This document shows, in pieces, positions 1 to 8,914 of a stretch of 64,000 bases of DNA. The stretch lies in assembly GCA_963790545.1 (NCBI GenBank), contig CAWBPA010000017.1:1116001-1180000 (forward strand). The letters run 5' to 3'. Both the position numbers and the translations under genes were made by a program. Source of the DNA: DATBJG01 sp963790545. GTDB taxonomy: Bacteria > Acidobacteriota > Vicinamibacteria > Vicinamibacterales > JAMQPK01. Below the pieces are notes generated by a model, which did not search any database, was not told the origin of the DNA, and worked only from the letters and a program-made list of their open reading frames with translations. Within the stretch, counting starts at the first letter, position 1. Every line of letters begins with the position of its first letter.

Positions 1-933
1 AGCTATCCGCCACACCACATGGCAGGATTCGACACCCAGCATCCGAAGCTGGCCCGTGCGGGCGCGGGAGGGATTGGATTCCCGCGGGGGCATATTCTCC
101 ACGACTACCTGGAAGCCCGGGTCATGCCTAAAATCGTCGGTCCGGTCGGACCAGGAGAGATGCAGTACGCCGAGCTCTGGAAGGCGGCGCAGCGGATGAC
201 TCAAAAGCCGCTCAAGTTCGGGACCGTGACACCTGAGCTCGTTGCCTTTGCCGTTCAGGACGATCATTACAAGGACATCCCGTCGCGGATCATGGCAATC
301 AGCGACGCCTTCAACGCGGAGCTCCACGATCTGGCTGATGCCGGCTGTCCGGTGATCCAGATGGAGGAACCACAGATTCATCTGCTCGCAGCGCGGGGGT
401 ACGTGGACAAAGTGATCAATCCCGAATTCATGCTCAAGGTCTTCAACAATACGGTGAAGGGCCTGCGCGCCAAGACGGAAGTGTGGTGCCACACGTGCTG
501 GGGAAATCCCTCGCAGCAACGGATGTTTGCCACGGTCCAGTCCTACAAGCCCGCGCTCGAGATCCTGAACCAGGTCGATGCCGACGTCCTGACGTTCGAG
601 ACCAAGAGCTCGGGAGCGCAGGATCTTGAAGCGATTGGTCGCCAGATCACAGAAAAGAAAGTTGCGATCGGGGTCATCGACCACCACACCCTGCAGGTGG
701 AATCACCGACAGAAGTGGCAGAGCTCGTCAGACTCGCTCTGAAACACATTCCCGCCGAACGGCTGGTGCTCTCGTCCGACTGCGGCATGGGCCGCGAGGG
801 CATGAGCCGTCGGCATGCCTTTTACAAGATGGTAGCGCTCGTGCAGGGAACCAATATCGTGCGGAAGGAACTTGGCGTCCCGCTCGCAGAAAGTCTGGGC
901 GCCGATCCGCGATTCTCTCTGATCCGGTCGTGA
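1..933 (+). CDS. MetE C-terminal-like / EaCoMT-like zinc protein (5' partial)
   Basis: The frame is open to the window edge, so the gene begins outside; the first ATG at 19 is internal by comparison with the full-length paralog at 18569-19744. About 80 residues, including the usual GS(L/Y)PRP substrate loop, are missing. The visible part is the second half of a UROD/MetE-type TIM barrel. Zinc ligands of the MetE family are present: the HTC of WCHTCWGNP, the Glu of VLTFET, and the Cys of SSDCGMGREG. The family includes cobalamin-independent methionine synthase C-domains and epoxyalkane:coenzyme M transferase, which activate a thiol on zinc. There is no MetE N-terminal domain and no met gene nearby, so a role in thiol or alkyl-group catabolism is as likely as methionine synthesis. 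Gfo/Idh and EboE-like genes follow on the same strand. Confidence 0.85.
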   Translation, partial: SYPPHHMAGFDTQHPKLARAGAGGIGFPRGHILHDYLEARVMPKIVGPVGPGEMQYAELWKAAQRMTQKPLKFGTVTPELVAFAVQDDHYKDIPSRIMAISDAFNAELHDLADAGCPVIQMEEPQIHLLAARGYVDKVINPEFMLKVFNNTVKGLRAKTEVWCHTCWGNPSQQRMFATVQSYKPALEILNQVDADVLTFETKSSGAQDLEAIGRQITEKKVAIGVIDHHTLQVESPTEVAELVRLALKHIPAERLVLSSDCGMGREGMSRRHAFYKMVALVQGTNIVRKELGVPLAESLGADPRFSLIRS

Positions 934-950
934 TGGGTGGGCAGGTCGCC

Positions 951-970
951 GGCGGGTCTTAAGACCCGCC
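951..970. repeat. Short perfect hairpin, GGTCT..AGACC family
   Basis: Perfect 20-base palindrome GGCGGGTCTTAAGACCCGCC just after the MetE-like stop and before the next start. It belongs to the short hairpin family seen at 9855, 12477, 26965 and 42100. It could fold in RNA and trim or stabilise the 3' end of the upstream transcript. Confidence 0.85.
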
Positions 971-985
971 GACCCAGGGTGTCCA

Positions 986-2011
986 ATGATGAAGGCAGCG
1001 ATCGTAGGCCTCGGCTGGTGGGGCAAGACCATCGTGGAGTCGGTTCAGACCGACAGCGATCTCATTCGTTTCGTCGCGGGGGCGACACGAACAACCTCAC
1101 CCGAACTGACCGCGTTTGCCGATTCACAGCACTTGCGGCTGGCACCGGGATTCGAGGCGCTCCTGGCTGATCCCGAGGTCGAAGCCATCGTCCTGGCCAC
1201 ACCGCATTCGTTGCACGCTCCTCAGGTGATTGCTGCTGCCCAGGCGGGTAAGCACGTGTTTTGTGAGAAGCCGTTCGCGCTGACCAAGGCCGATGCGGAA
1301 CGCGCAGCGGCAGCCACGCGCAAAGCCGGCGTCACGCTTGGCCTGGGCTACAATCGGCGATTTCACCCCGAAATGGTCAAGCTTCGCGAACGCATTCGCT
1401 CGGGTGGGCTCGGAACGATTCTGCATGTTGAAGCCACGATGACGTTTCCAAACGCGTTGATGCTGAAAGCCACCCAGTGGCGCGCACACCGGGACGAAAC
1501 ACCGTGCGGAGGGCTCACGCCCATGGGCGTGCACGCCATCGACGGCATGATCGACCTCTGTGGGCCCATCGATCAGGTGTACTGTCAGAGTTTCAGGCGA
1601 GTGGTCGAAGTGGACAGCGACGATACGACCTCGATGCTGTTCCGCATGAAGGGCGGGATGTCCGGATACCTTGGCACCATGACCGCGACCGGACCTGGCT
1701 TCAGCTTCCAGGTCTTCGGTTCGAACGGCTCAATCCGGCTGGAAGGCATGACTCACGTTGCCGGCGCGTCGTCGGAAGAGCGTCGCACGCGGCTGTTCGG
1801 GACTTGCAAGCACCAGCCCATCAAGGGGCCCGCGGAGGTGTGGGAGGCAGCGCGCCTCGACGTGACGCGTGCGTGCCTCGAGGCATTTGCCACCGCCGCG
1901 CGCGGCGGACCGGCCTTTCCGATTCCCGTCAGCGAGATGGTGCACGGCGCCGCAGTCACCGAGGCGGTGGTTCGCTCGGCGGGCACGGGTCGGGTGGAAA
2001 CAATCGATTAG
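986..2011 (+). CDS. Gfo/Idh/MocA family oxidoreductase
   Basis: NAD(P)-dependent dehydrogenase of sugars, inositols or related polyols. Residues 8-13 (GLGWWG) form the dinucleotide-binding loop of an N-terminal Rossmann fold. EKP at 94-96 is the family's catalytic-lysine motif, and the C-terminal half is the alpha/beta substrate domain. Length (341 aa) is normal. The start ATGATG at 986/989 lies about 50 bases after the upstream gene, and the EboE-like gene begins 30 bases after this stop, so the three are probably co-transcribed. Substrate unknown; a sugar-like compound would fit the neighbouring xylose-isomerase-type barrel. Confidence 0.9.
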   Translation: MMKAAIVGLGWWGKTIVESVQTDSDLIRFVAGATRTTSPELTAFADSQHLRLAPGFEALLADPEVEAIVLATPHSLHAPQVIAAAQAGKHVFCEKPFALTKADAERAAAATRKAGVTLGLGYNRRFHPEMVKLRERIRSGGLGTILHVEATMTFPNALMLKATQWRAHRDETPCGGLTPMGVHAIDGMIDLCGPIDQVYCQSFRRVVEVDSDDTTSMLFRMKGGMSGYLGTMTATGPGFSFQVFGSNGSIRLEGMTHVAGASSEERRTRLFGTCKHQPIKGPAEVWEAARLDVTRACLEAFATAARGGPAFPIPVSEMVHGAAVTEAVVRSAGTGRVETID

Positions 2012-2040
2012 GACCACCAACAGAGGAGGGCCGACATCAC

Positions 2041-3237
2041 ATGAACCTGGGGAACGGTCTCGGACATCTGACGTATTCCACACTGGTCCACCCGGCGGAC
2101 AACTGGGAACAGCTGTGGTCGAGCGTGCAGACATATCTGCCGCAGGTAAAAGCCCGCGTCTCACCCAGTCAACCTTTCGGGGTGTGTCTGCGACTTGCCG
2201 CCCCCACTGCAGAAACGCTGGTGTCGAATCCGAACGAGCGAGCCCGCCTCAAGGGGTTTCTCGCCGACCATGACATGTACGTCTACACGGTCAATGCGTT
2301 TCCCTACGGCGCCTTCAAAGGCACGGTGGTGAAGGAGCAGGTGTACGAACCAGACTGGCGTACCAAGGAACGCACGCAGTACACGATTCACGTGGCTGAT
2401 ATCCTGGCCGAGCTGGCGCCCGAGGGCGTGTCCCCGTCCATTCAGAGCGCGCCGCTCGGCTTCAAGCCGCGGGTCACCGGCCCCGACGTTGTCGCGAGCT
2501 ATACGCAGCATGTGCTGCAGGTGGCCGCGCATTTAGTGGGAATCGAAGCGCGAACCGGTTGCACGGTCACCTTGGGACTCGAACCTGAGCCGCGCTGCTT
2601 CCTCGAAACGACGGATGAGACGGTGGCATATTTCAAGGACCACCTGTACTCGGGAGCGGCAGCAGCCGCGCTCGCCAAGCTCGCCCAGATTCCCATCTCC
2701 GAAGCGCATGGCGCGCTGCGCCGACACCTCGGCGTGACGTTCGACATCGGGCATCAGGCAGTCGGGTTCGAAGACATTCCGGCATCGCTGCAGAAGCTGG
2801 TCGATGCCGGCATCCCCATCTTCAAGCTGCAGGAAGCGGCCGCGATGTACATGCCGCAGGTGACAGAGTCGACCGTCGAAGCTCTCGCCCAGTACGCCAA
2901 GACGGTCTACCTGTCGCAGACGGTCGAGAAGAAAAACGGCCGCATCACCTGGTTTTTGAATCTCGAAGATGCCTTTGCCGCATGGAAGACCGATCCTGGC
3001 CCGCGGGAGTGGCGCACGCACTTTCACGTGCCTGTCTTTCTCGACGATCTTGGTCCGTTCCGAACCACACGCTTCGCTCTCGAGGAGGCGCTCAAGTTTC
3101 ACAAGGCCACGCCATTGTCGCGGCAGCTCGAGATTGAAACCTATACGTGGGACGTCCTTCCCACTCATTTGAAAACCGGCGATATCGTCGAGTACGTCTG
3201 CCGGGAGATCGAATGGGTGCGTGGACAGCTTGTGTAA
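2041..3237 (+). CDS. EboE-like xylose-isomerase-type TIM-barrel protein
   Basis: The gene starts at ATG 2041 behind AGAGGAGGG; the same frame is open far upstream (to 1477), but that part overlaps the Gfo/Idh gene. The N-terminus (LGHLTYSTLVHPADNW) and the segments GLEPEPRC, TFDIGHQAVGFED and HFHVPVF match the metabolite traffic protein EboE group of sugar-phosphate isomerase-like barrels, from the ebo operons that export pigment or polyprenyl-linked metabolites. Acidic and His residues on strand ends (EPEP, FDIGHQ, HFHVP) look like a metal site. No other ebo gene is nearby, so a metabolic epimerase role with the adjacent oxidoreductase is plausible. About 398 aa. Confidence 0.8.
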   Translation: MNLGNGLGHLTYSTLVHPADNWEQLWSSVQTYLPQVKARVSPSQPFGVCLRLAAPTAETLVSNPNERARLKGFLADHDMYVYTVNAFPYGAFKGTVVKEQVYEPDWRTKERTQYTIHVADILAELAPEGVSPSIQSAPLGFKPRVTGPDVVASYTQHVLQVAAHLVGIEARTGCTVTLGLEPEPRCFLETTDETVAYFKDHLYSGAAAAALAKLAQIPISEAHGALRRHLGVTFDIGHQAVGFEDIPASLQKLVDAGIPIFKLQEAAAMYMPQVTESTVEALAQYAKTVYLSQTVEKKNGRITWFLNLEDAFAAWKTDPGPREWRTHFHVPVFLDDLGPFRTTRFALEEALKFHKATPLSRQLEIETYTWDVLPTHLKTGDIVEYVCREIEWVRGQLV

Positions 3238-3350
3238 GGAAGGACGAGAAGCTGAGGCCTCTGTCGCGACGTGAGCCCCGGCAGGGCTGTCGCTTGCACA
3301 ACAACCTGGTAGCGGAAGGTGTTCACTCGGGAGTTCGAAAGGAGGCCGGT

Positions 3351-3956
3351 ATGCGTCGCCTGGTCCTGGTCGGCGGATGTGTGTGGCTTCTCGTGATACT
3401 GGTGGGCACGGTCGTCTCCGCGGATAAATGGGTCCGCGGCAAGGTGACCGCTGTTGGGGGCGATTCCGTCACGGTGATGTTCAAGGGGAAGGAACTAAAG
3501 TTCCTTGTGGGAAGTGACACCGATGTCCAGGGTCGTGGACTGGGTACGGCCCAGCGCCGCGCAGGAGGCGTGAAGCTGGCCGAAGCGGTGAAGGTGGGTG
3601 ACGGGGTCGAGGTCCACTACACGGAAACTGGCGGCACGATGCGGGCGACGGACATTCGGACCGGCGTAACGGCCGGGGAGGCCACGTCGGAAGACACCGG
3701 TGACAGCGTATCCGGACGGATCACCGCACTCACCGCAAATTCGATGACGGTCAAATCCGGAAGCGGTGAGACGACGTTTTCAATCGACCCCAAAACGCGC
3801 GTTCTGGCTGCTGGTGCCGGCGCGGCAACCAAGGAGGCACAAGCCGCGGGTGGCGGCCCTGCTATCACTGACCTTGTGAAGGTTGGTGAGGAGGTTGTCG
3901 TGACGTACCCGTACGACCGGAAAGACAAGCGTGGCGAACGAGGTGCGCGTTCGTAG
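3351..3956 (+). CDS. Secreted two-domain protein, DUF5666-like beta-barrel repeats
   Basis: ATG 3351 follows AAAGGAGGCCGGT, a strong ribosome binding site, which decides the start against the longer open frame. A 23-residue Sec signal peptide precedes two copies of a small beta domain: KWVRGKVTAVGGDSVTVMFKGK near residue 28 and DSVSGRITALTANSMTVKSG near 122, each followed by a VKVG(D/E)xVxVxY closing strand. This resembles the DUF5666/OB-like domain of exported proteins. The linker is Ala/Gly-rich. Function unknown. It stands alone between the EboE-like gene and a dehydrogenase. Confidence 0.75.
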   Translation: MRRLVLVGGCVWLLVILVGTVVSADKWVRGKVTAVGGDSVTVMFKGKELKFLVGSDTDVQGRGLGTAQRRAGGVKLAEAVKVGDGVEVHYTETGGTMRATDIRTGVTAGEATSEDTGDSVSGRITALTANSMTVKSGSGETTFSIDPKTRVLAAGAGAATKEAQAAGGGPAITDLVKVGEEVVVTYPYDRKDKRGERGARS

Positions 3957-4075
3957 CCCGCGTTAGCGACGTCCCGGTCAAAGCGGTTGCACTGTGAGCC
4001 GGCCCTGCAGATATGCGTGTGCCCTTGGGCCGACATAGGACTCTTTAGGAAGCGTCTCGCGAAGCGGGAGAAGAC

Positions 4076-4957
4076 ATGAAAGTCGGGTTTATCGGTCTCG
4101 GTCGCATGGGCCAGGGGATGGCGCACCGGATCCTCGGCGGCGGACACGATCTGATCGTGTTCGACGTCGTGCAGGAGCAGACCGCCAAGATGGCCGCCGC
4201 TGGCGCGCGAGTCGCGGCATCGGTTGCCGGGCTCTGCGCAGAGCGCGAGGTCGTCGTCACGATGCTCGTGGAAGACGCCACGGTCCTGGATGTCAGCCTC
4301 GCGCCTGGCGGCCTGCGGGACTCGCTTCCCGCAGGCGCCATCCATCTTGCAATGGGCACATATGGAGTAGCGGCAATCCGCTCGCTGGCGAGTGCCCACG
4401 CCGCCAGGAAGCAGACGCTCGTGGCGGCACCGGTTCTCGGTCGACCCAATCTCGCCGCTTCGGGGCAGCTCGGCATCGTCGCCGCAGGCCCGGTTGAGGC
4501 GGTGCGACGATGCGAACCCGTTCTCCAGCTCATGGGCCGGCACACGTTCCAGGCGGGAACGACCCCTGAAGCGGCCACCGCCATCAAGCTTGCGAACAAC
4601 CAGATGCTCGGATGCGCCATGGTGGCCATGGCCGAGGCCTTCTCGCTCGTCCGTAAGTTTGATGTCGTGCCGCAGGTGTTGTACGAGGTAATGACCGAGG
4701 GACTCTTCTCGGCGCCCGCGTACAAAATCTATGGCAAGAAGATGGTCGAGGAAAGCTACGACCAGGTCGGATCGCCAATCTCCGTCGGACTCAAGGACGC
4801 CAACCTCATCCTAGCGGCCGCAGACCTCGCGCGGGTTCCCATGCCCAGCCTCAATGTCTACCGCGATCGACTGCTGGGCGCCGTGGCCCACGGCGACGGA
4901 GAGAGAGACCAGGCCGTCCTGGCGCGCGAGCAGGCGCGGGCGAGTGGACTGGAATGA
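4076..4957 (+). CDS. Beta-hydroxyacid dehydrogenase (3-hydroxyisobutyrate dehydrogenase family)
   Basis: Soluble NAD(P)-dependent oxidoreductase for 3-hydroxyisobutyrate, tartronate semialdehyde or a similar substrate. GLGRMG at 7-12 is the nucleotide loop; K171 (IKLANN) sits where the family's catalytic Lys is. The substrate loop after strand 5 (AAPVLGRPNLAASGQL) replaces the usual DAPVSGG, so the substrate may be unusual. 293 aa is full length. The stop is followed immediately by a fold-back repeat separating it from the convergent aldehyde dehydrogenase. Confidence 0.88.
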   Translation: MKVGFIGLGRMGQGMAHRILGGGHDLIVFDVVQEQTAKMAAAGARVAASVAGLCAEREVVVTMLVEDATVLDVSLAPGGLRDSLPAGAIHLAMGTYGVAAIRSLASAHAARKQTLVAAPVLGRPNLAASGQLGIVAAGPVEAVRRCEPVLQLMGRHTFQAGTTPEAATAIKLANNQMLGCAMVAMAEAFSLVRKFDVVPQVLYEVMTEGLFSAPAYKIYGKKMVEESYDQVGSPISVGLKDANLILAAADLARVPMPSLNVYRDRLLGAVAHGDGERDQAVLAREQARASGLE

Positions 4958-5045
4958 GAAGTCTCAAGTCTGAAGGCTCAAGTCTCAAGTGAAGTCTGAA
5001 GTTCAAAGTTTCCTTGAGACTTCAGACTTCAGACTTCAGACTTGA
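4958..5045. repeat. Fold-back repeat A1 (AAGTCTCAAGTCTGAAG units)
   Basis: The left arm carries tandem AGTCTCAAG/AGTCTGAAG units; the right arm carries their complements (CTTGAGACTTCAGACTTCAG). It fills the whole gap between two convergent genes and would fold into a long imperfect hairpin, so it could act as a two-way terminator. The same family occurs at 25307, 33470 and 61577. Confidence 0.9.
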
Positions 5046-6440
5046 TTACGCCCAGATTTCCGCGTCCGTGGGCACCTTCTTGTCCGGGATGGTCTTGCCA
5101 ATCCGCGACACGTTCATGAGGTGCTTATAGTCCAGATTCTCGGAGATTGAGTTTCCACCCCACGACCCGCACCCGAGCGTGGTCGTCGCGGCAAATCCGT
5201 TCGTCAATGAACCACCGGCAGTCAGCGCGCACGCCTGGTTGACCACGAGTCGGCTCACCGGCAGTTCGATACCGGCACAGCGGATGTTGGCGTCGTTGTT
5301 GGAATGTACTGCGGCCGAATGTCCAGCGCCTTCCACCAGGAGGTTGGCTTTGGCTTTGGCGACAGCTTCTTGGAACGTCTTGTACGGCAGGATGGCTATC
5401 ACCGGGCACAGCTTTTCCTTCGCCAGGACGTCTTCCGCGCCGGCACCCGTGGCAGGCAGCAGAATCAAGCGCACCGCGTCGGGGACCTGGACCCCGGCCA
5501 TCGCTCCGATTTCCTTGGGAGATCGGCCCACGACATCCTTGTTCAGCCGTCCGCCCGGGAAGACGACGTCACGAAGCTTTTGAACCTTGTCCGTGTCGTC
5601 CGTGAACCATACCTTGCCGGTGGCTTCGAACAGCTTGATGACATCTCGGTACTGTTCTTCCGGCGTGAGCACGAACTGTTCGTGCGAGCAGATAATCCCG
5701 TTGTCGAAGGAGGCACCGGCCACGATCTTGTCAACGGCATCCTTGAGGTTCACGTCGCGATCGATAATGACGGGAACGTTGCCGGCTCCCACACCAAACG
5801 ACGGCTTCCCCGACGAGTACGCGGACTTCACCATGGCGGCCCCACCCGTCGCCACCACGACGTCGACGGCCTTCATAAGCTCCTGCGTCATTTCCACCGA
5901 GCCGTTGGTGATCGTCTGAACGAGATGATCGGGCCCGCCGTTGGCCTTGACGACCTTCATGAACTCACGTGTCAGAAGTTCGGTGCACTTTTCAGCCTTC
6001 GGATGCGGGGCAAAAATCACGGCGTTGCCGGTCTTGAGGGCAAACATCGCATTGCACATCGGAGTCACGATCGGATTGGTGACTGGTGTGACTGCCCCAA
6101 CGACACCCATCGGCTTCGCCACGAACTGCAGATTGGTTTCGGGATCTTCGCCAATGACTCCGCGTGACTTCTTCCCTTTCAGGCTGTTCCAGATGATCCG
6201 GGCCTTCCCCTTGTTCTTCAGAATCTTGTCCTCGTAGACACCGATACCGGTCTCGTCCACGGCCATTCTCGCCAGCATGTCGGCATTGTCGTACACATAC
6301 TTGCCGACGCCCTTGACGATGGCATCAACCTGCTCTTGCGAGAAGGACTCAAACGCAGCCTGGGCGACCCTGGCCCTGGCCACCAGCTGCTGAACCTCGG
6401 TGTCGGCAATCGTCGTGGGTTCCGGAATGCAATGACTCAT
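5046..6440 (-). CDS. CoA-acylating aldehyde dehydrogenase (EutE/AdhE-N/SauS type)
   Basis: Oxidises an aldehyde to the acyl-CoA with NAD+. The ALDH fold is full length (464 aa). The catalytic Cys is C251 in ASFDNGIICSHEQ, the motif typical of CoA-dependent members (EutE, the AdhE N-domain, sulfoacetaldehyde dehydrogenase SauS). GCGSWGGNSISENLDYKHLMN near the C-terminus is also typical of the acylating branch. No shell-targeting N-terminal extension and no microcompartment genes are visible, so it is probably cytosolic. Monocistronic between a fold-back repeat and a second repeat region. Substrate unknown; acetaldehyde, a semialdehyde or sulfoacetaldehyde all fit. Confidence 0.88.
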   Translation of the reverse strand: MSHCIPEPTTIADTEVQQLVARARVAQAAFESFSQEQVDAIVKGVGKYVYDNADMLARMAVDETGIGVYEDKILKNKGKARIIWNSLKGKKSRGVIGEDPETNLQFVAKPMGVVGAVTPVTNPIVTPMCNAMFALKTGNAVIFAPHPKAEKCTELLTREFMKVVKANGGPDHLVQTITNGSVEMTQELMKAVDVVVATGGAAMVKSAYSSGKPSFGVGAGNVPVIIDRDVNLKDAVDKIVAGASFDNGIICSHEQFVLTPEEQYRDVIKLFEATGKVWFTDDTDKVQKLRDVVFPGGRLNKDVVGRSPKEIGAMAGVQVPDAVRLILLPATGAGAEDVLAKEKLCPVIAILPYKTFQEAVAKAKANLLVEGAGHSAAVHSNNDANIRCAGIELPVSRLVVNQACALTAGGSLTNGFAATTTLGCGSWGGNSISENLDYKHLMNVSRIGKTIPDKKVPTDAEIWA

Positions 6441-6536
6441 GATCTTTCTCTCACTTTGGCATTTCAGAGTACGTTAGCGAACTTCAATTATATCCCGACC
6501 CTGCCTCGAAACCCATCGGCGGGCTGGAGAGGAACG

Positions 6537-6735
6537 GATCACGAGACGCGGATTAGCGCGGATCACGCGGATCTTGAGGAACAACGGCGACCGGCGGCCT
6601 GGCAGAGGCCGGTCGCCTACTGGCGCCGAGGATCTGCAGTGCGACCAAAGCGATAGAACTCATCGGAAAAGATCCGCGTAAATCCGCGTTGATCCGCGTC
6701 CCGTGATTCGAAGAGATCCGCGGGCATCCGCGACC
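6537..6735. repeat. Fold-back repeat D1 (ACGCGGATCACGCGGAT arms)
   Basis: The 300-base gap between the aldehyde dehydrogenase start and the next gene's stop holds no gene. The left arm (about 6537-6577) and right arm (about 6668-6715) are near reverse complements built on GATCCGCG units. About 90 bases between them contain GGCGACCGGCGGCCTGG and CCGGTCGCC, a second inverted repeat. The same design occurs at 18307-18567. Confidence 0.85.
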
Positions 6736-6739
6736 TACC

Positions 6740-7528
6740 CTACTTCTGCTCCGGAGGCGACCAGCGCTTGATGCGGCCTTCCCAAAGCCCTTTGTTGTTC
6801 TCTTCGCAGGAATACTCGATCAGATCACCGCCCTGGAGCGTTAGGGTCCGCTCGGAAATCCACGGCTTTGTATATGTCTTTGGATCGTCGATGGTCATGG
6901 TGTGCGCGATGCGACTGGCGTCGATCCGGCGGAACGTCTGAACCACATGAAGCTGATCGCTGTGCGGATGGCCGACCGTGTCGAGTTTCGTGTAGCCGTT
7001 CGAACCGATCGTGTCCACGACAAGGGTGTCACCGTCCCACTTTCCCACCGAGTGGCCGAACCACGTCGGCTCGAGATCCTTCGGATGATCACTTCCATCG
7101 ACGGGAATCACGTGAAACCATGTGTTCGCCTCGAACAACAGCGCGATGTGCGCATCGCTTTGAATAATCCTGAATGGATACGGCACGTTGATCGACCGTA
7201 CCATCCCGTATGGTAAACAGCTCCCCGTGTAATCGCCGTTCACAGGGTCGTAGTTCTTCCATTGCTGAAGACCCCATGCGGTGTACGGAAGCTCTCCCAC
7301 GCCTTTGTTGCCGCGATCGTTCCGAGTCATGTCGGGCACGTAGGGCCCCTGCCAGACCCCATTGAGATCCGGCTTGCCATTCGGCAGCCGCGGTGCAGGA
7401 CCCGCAGGTCCGACGGAAGGCGCACGCTCGACCCGTCTCGATTCTTGTTGAGCGCGGAGAGGAGCATCGAGCAGTAGCAACGAGACGCCAAAGATCAAAG
7501 CCGCGATTGCGGTTGCAACAATTCTCAC
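6740..7528 (-). CDS. Secreted protein of the GHSVGxWxGDTLVVDT family
   Basis: The start is set at GTG 7528, preceded by AAGAAAGGA; the frame is open further upstream without a better signal. A Sec signal peptide is followed by PRLPNGKPDLNGVWQGPY, a motif that opens this acidobacterial family, then WFGHSVGKWDGDTLVVDTIG and TMTIDDPKTYTKPW. Two relatives lie at 34212 and 57617. Function unknown; the fold looks all-beta and extracytoplasmic. Divergent from the transhydrogenase gene, with the promoters probably in 7529-7633. Confidence 0.8.
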   Translation of the reverse strand: MRIVATAIAALIFGVSLLLLDAPLRAQQESRRVERAPSVGPAGPAPRLPNGKPDLNGVWQGPYVPDMTRNDRGNKGVGELPYTAWGLQQWKNYDPVNGDYTGSCLPYGMVRSINVPYPFRIIQSDAHIALLFEANTWFHVIPVDGSDHPKDLEPTWFGHSVGKWDGDTLVVDTIGSNGYTKLDTVGHPHSDQLHVVQTFRRIDASRIAHTMTIDDPKTYTKPWISERTLTLQGGDLIEYSCEENNKGLWEGRIKRWSPPEQK

Positions 7529-7633
7529 TGGTGCCCGTTCCTTTCTTGCGGGGCTGCGTGTCGATCGACACCCCTGCGCGGATGATAAACTCGATCGACG
7601 GACCGCTCTCCTCATCGCCAGTATAGCCAATGT

Positions 7634-8914
7634 ATGACGAATGACCTTGCCTTTGAGACCGCGTTTTCGTCTGTCCGGTTCGGCGTGGGCGTCACGCGCG
7701 AGGTCGGCATGGATCTCGCCGACCTGGGGATACGCAGGACGCTGGTGTTGACCGATAGAACGATCGGCCGTCTGAGACCGGTCCAGATCGTGCTGGAATC
7801 ATTGGCGGCAAGTGGAGTGGAAGCTGTGCTGTACGACCGTGTCCAGGTGGAACCAACGGACCACGCCTTTCTGGATGCCATTCGGTTCGCAAGCCAGGCG
7901 GGGGCCGATGCGTTCGTAGCCGTCGGTGGTGGTTCGACCATCGACACCGCCAAGGCGGTCAATCTCTACACGACGTACCCACCTGCTGATTTTCTCGACT
8001 ACGTCAATCGGCCTGTGGGGAAGGGCTTGCCGGTTCCCGGCATGCTGAAGCCGTTGATGGCCGTTCCAACAACGGCCGGTACCGGCAGCGAGACAACCGG
8101 CGTCAGTGTGTTCGACGTGACCAGCCTGCGCGTGAAAACCGGTATTGCCAGCCGCAGGCTGAAGCCTACGCTGGGCTTTCTCGATCCTGACAACACGCGC
8201 ACGATGCCGCCCCAGGTCGCTGCTTCATCGGGGCTGGACATTCTGTGTCACGCCATCGAGTCGTACACGGCGCTTCCCTACACGCAGAGGCCGCGTCCCG
8301 ATCGACCCGCTCAGCGTCCCGCGTATCAAGGCGCCAACCCCGTGAGCGACGTCTGGTCTCTGCAGGCGCTGCGAATGGTCGCGCAGTTTCTGGTACGCGC
8401 GGTCGAAGATCCAGCCGACGACGAAGCTCGCGCCAACATGCTGCTTGCAGCCTCGTACGCCGGGGTTGGTTTCGGGAACGCCGGGGTGCATCTGCCGCAT
8501 GCGATGTCATACCCGGTCTCGGGAAATGTCAGGAGCTACACGGCCCCTGGCTACGACCCTGATCACCCACTCGTGCCGCATGGGTTTTCTGTGATTCTGA
8601 ACGCTCCGGCAGTGTTCCGCTTTACGGCGCCTGCCAATCCGGTCCGCCACCTCGATGCGGCACAGGCACTTGGCGTGGATGTGTCCGGGTGTCGACTCGA
8701 GGATGCGGGAAACATTCTGGCCGATCGCATCATCTGGTTCATGCAGCGACTCAACACGCCCAACGGCTTGCGCGAGGTGGGCTACACACCTTCTGACATT
8801 CCGGCGCTGGTCGAAGGCACGCTGGTCCAGCAGCGGTTGACGACGCTCGCTCCGCGCCCAGCCGGGCCGGACATACTCACAAAACTGTTTGACGAGGCGA
8901 TGACCGCATGGTGA
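7634..8914 (+). CDS. Hydroxyacid-oxoacid transhydrogenase (iron-containing alcohol dehydrogenase, ADHFE1-like)
   Basis: Group III Fe-dependent dehydrogenase that couples oxidation of a 4-hydroxyacid such as gamma-hydroxybutyrate to reduction of 2-oxoglutarate. GGGSTIDTAKAVNL is the nucleotide region. Metal ligands are visible in SSGLDILCHAIESY and LVPHGFSV. PYTQRPRPDRPAQRPAYQGANP and GVGFGNAGVHLPHAMSYPVSG are close to ADHFE1 and not to short-chain Fe-ADHs. 426 aa is normal. The next gene overlaps its stop by 7 bases. Confidence 0.9.
   Translation: MTNDLAFETAFSSVRFGVGVTREVGMDLADLGIRRTLVLTDRTIGRLRPVQIVLESLAASGVEAVLYDRVQVEPTDHAFLDAIRFASQAGADAFVAVGGGSTIDTAKAVNLYTTYPPADFLDYVNRPVGKGLPVPGMLKPLMAVPTTAGTGSETTGVSVFDVTSLRVKTGIASRRLKPTLGFLDPDNTRTMPPQVAASSGLDILCHAIESYTALPYTQRPRPDRPAQRPAYQGANPVSDVWSLQALRMVAQFLVRAVEDPADDEARANMLLAASYAGVGFGNAGVHLPHAMSYPVSGNVRSYTAPGYDPDHPLVPHGFSVILNAPAVFRFTAPANPVRHLDAAQALGVDVSGCRLEDAGNILADRIIWFMQRLNTPNGLREVGYTPSDIPALVEGTLVQQRLTTLAPRPAGPDILTKLFDEAMTAW

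Noticed and set aside
2041..3237. Xylose isomerase proper
   Set aside because: The N-terminal and central signatures fit the EboE-like group better, and the metal-ligand spacing of XylA is not seen.
4045..4725. Minus-strand open frame opposite the dehydrogenase at 4076-4957
   Set aside because: The Rossmann loop and catalytic Lys are clearly on the plus strand.
4958..5045. AGTCTCAAG fold-backs considered as insertion sequence ends or MITEs
   Set aside because: No target-site duplication or terminal-repeat symmetry could be recognised, and the units are tandem with no fixed termini. A mobile origin remains possible but is not shown.
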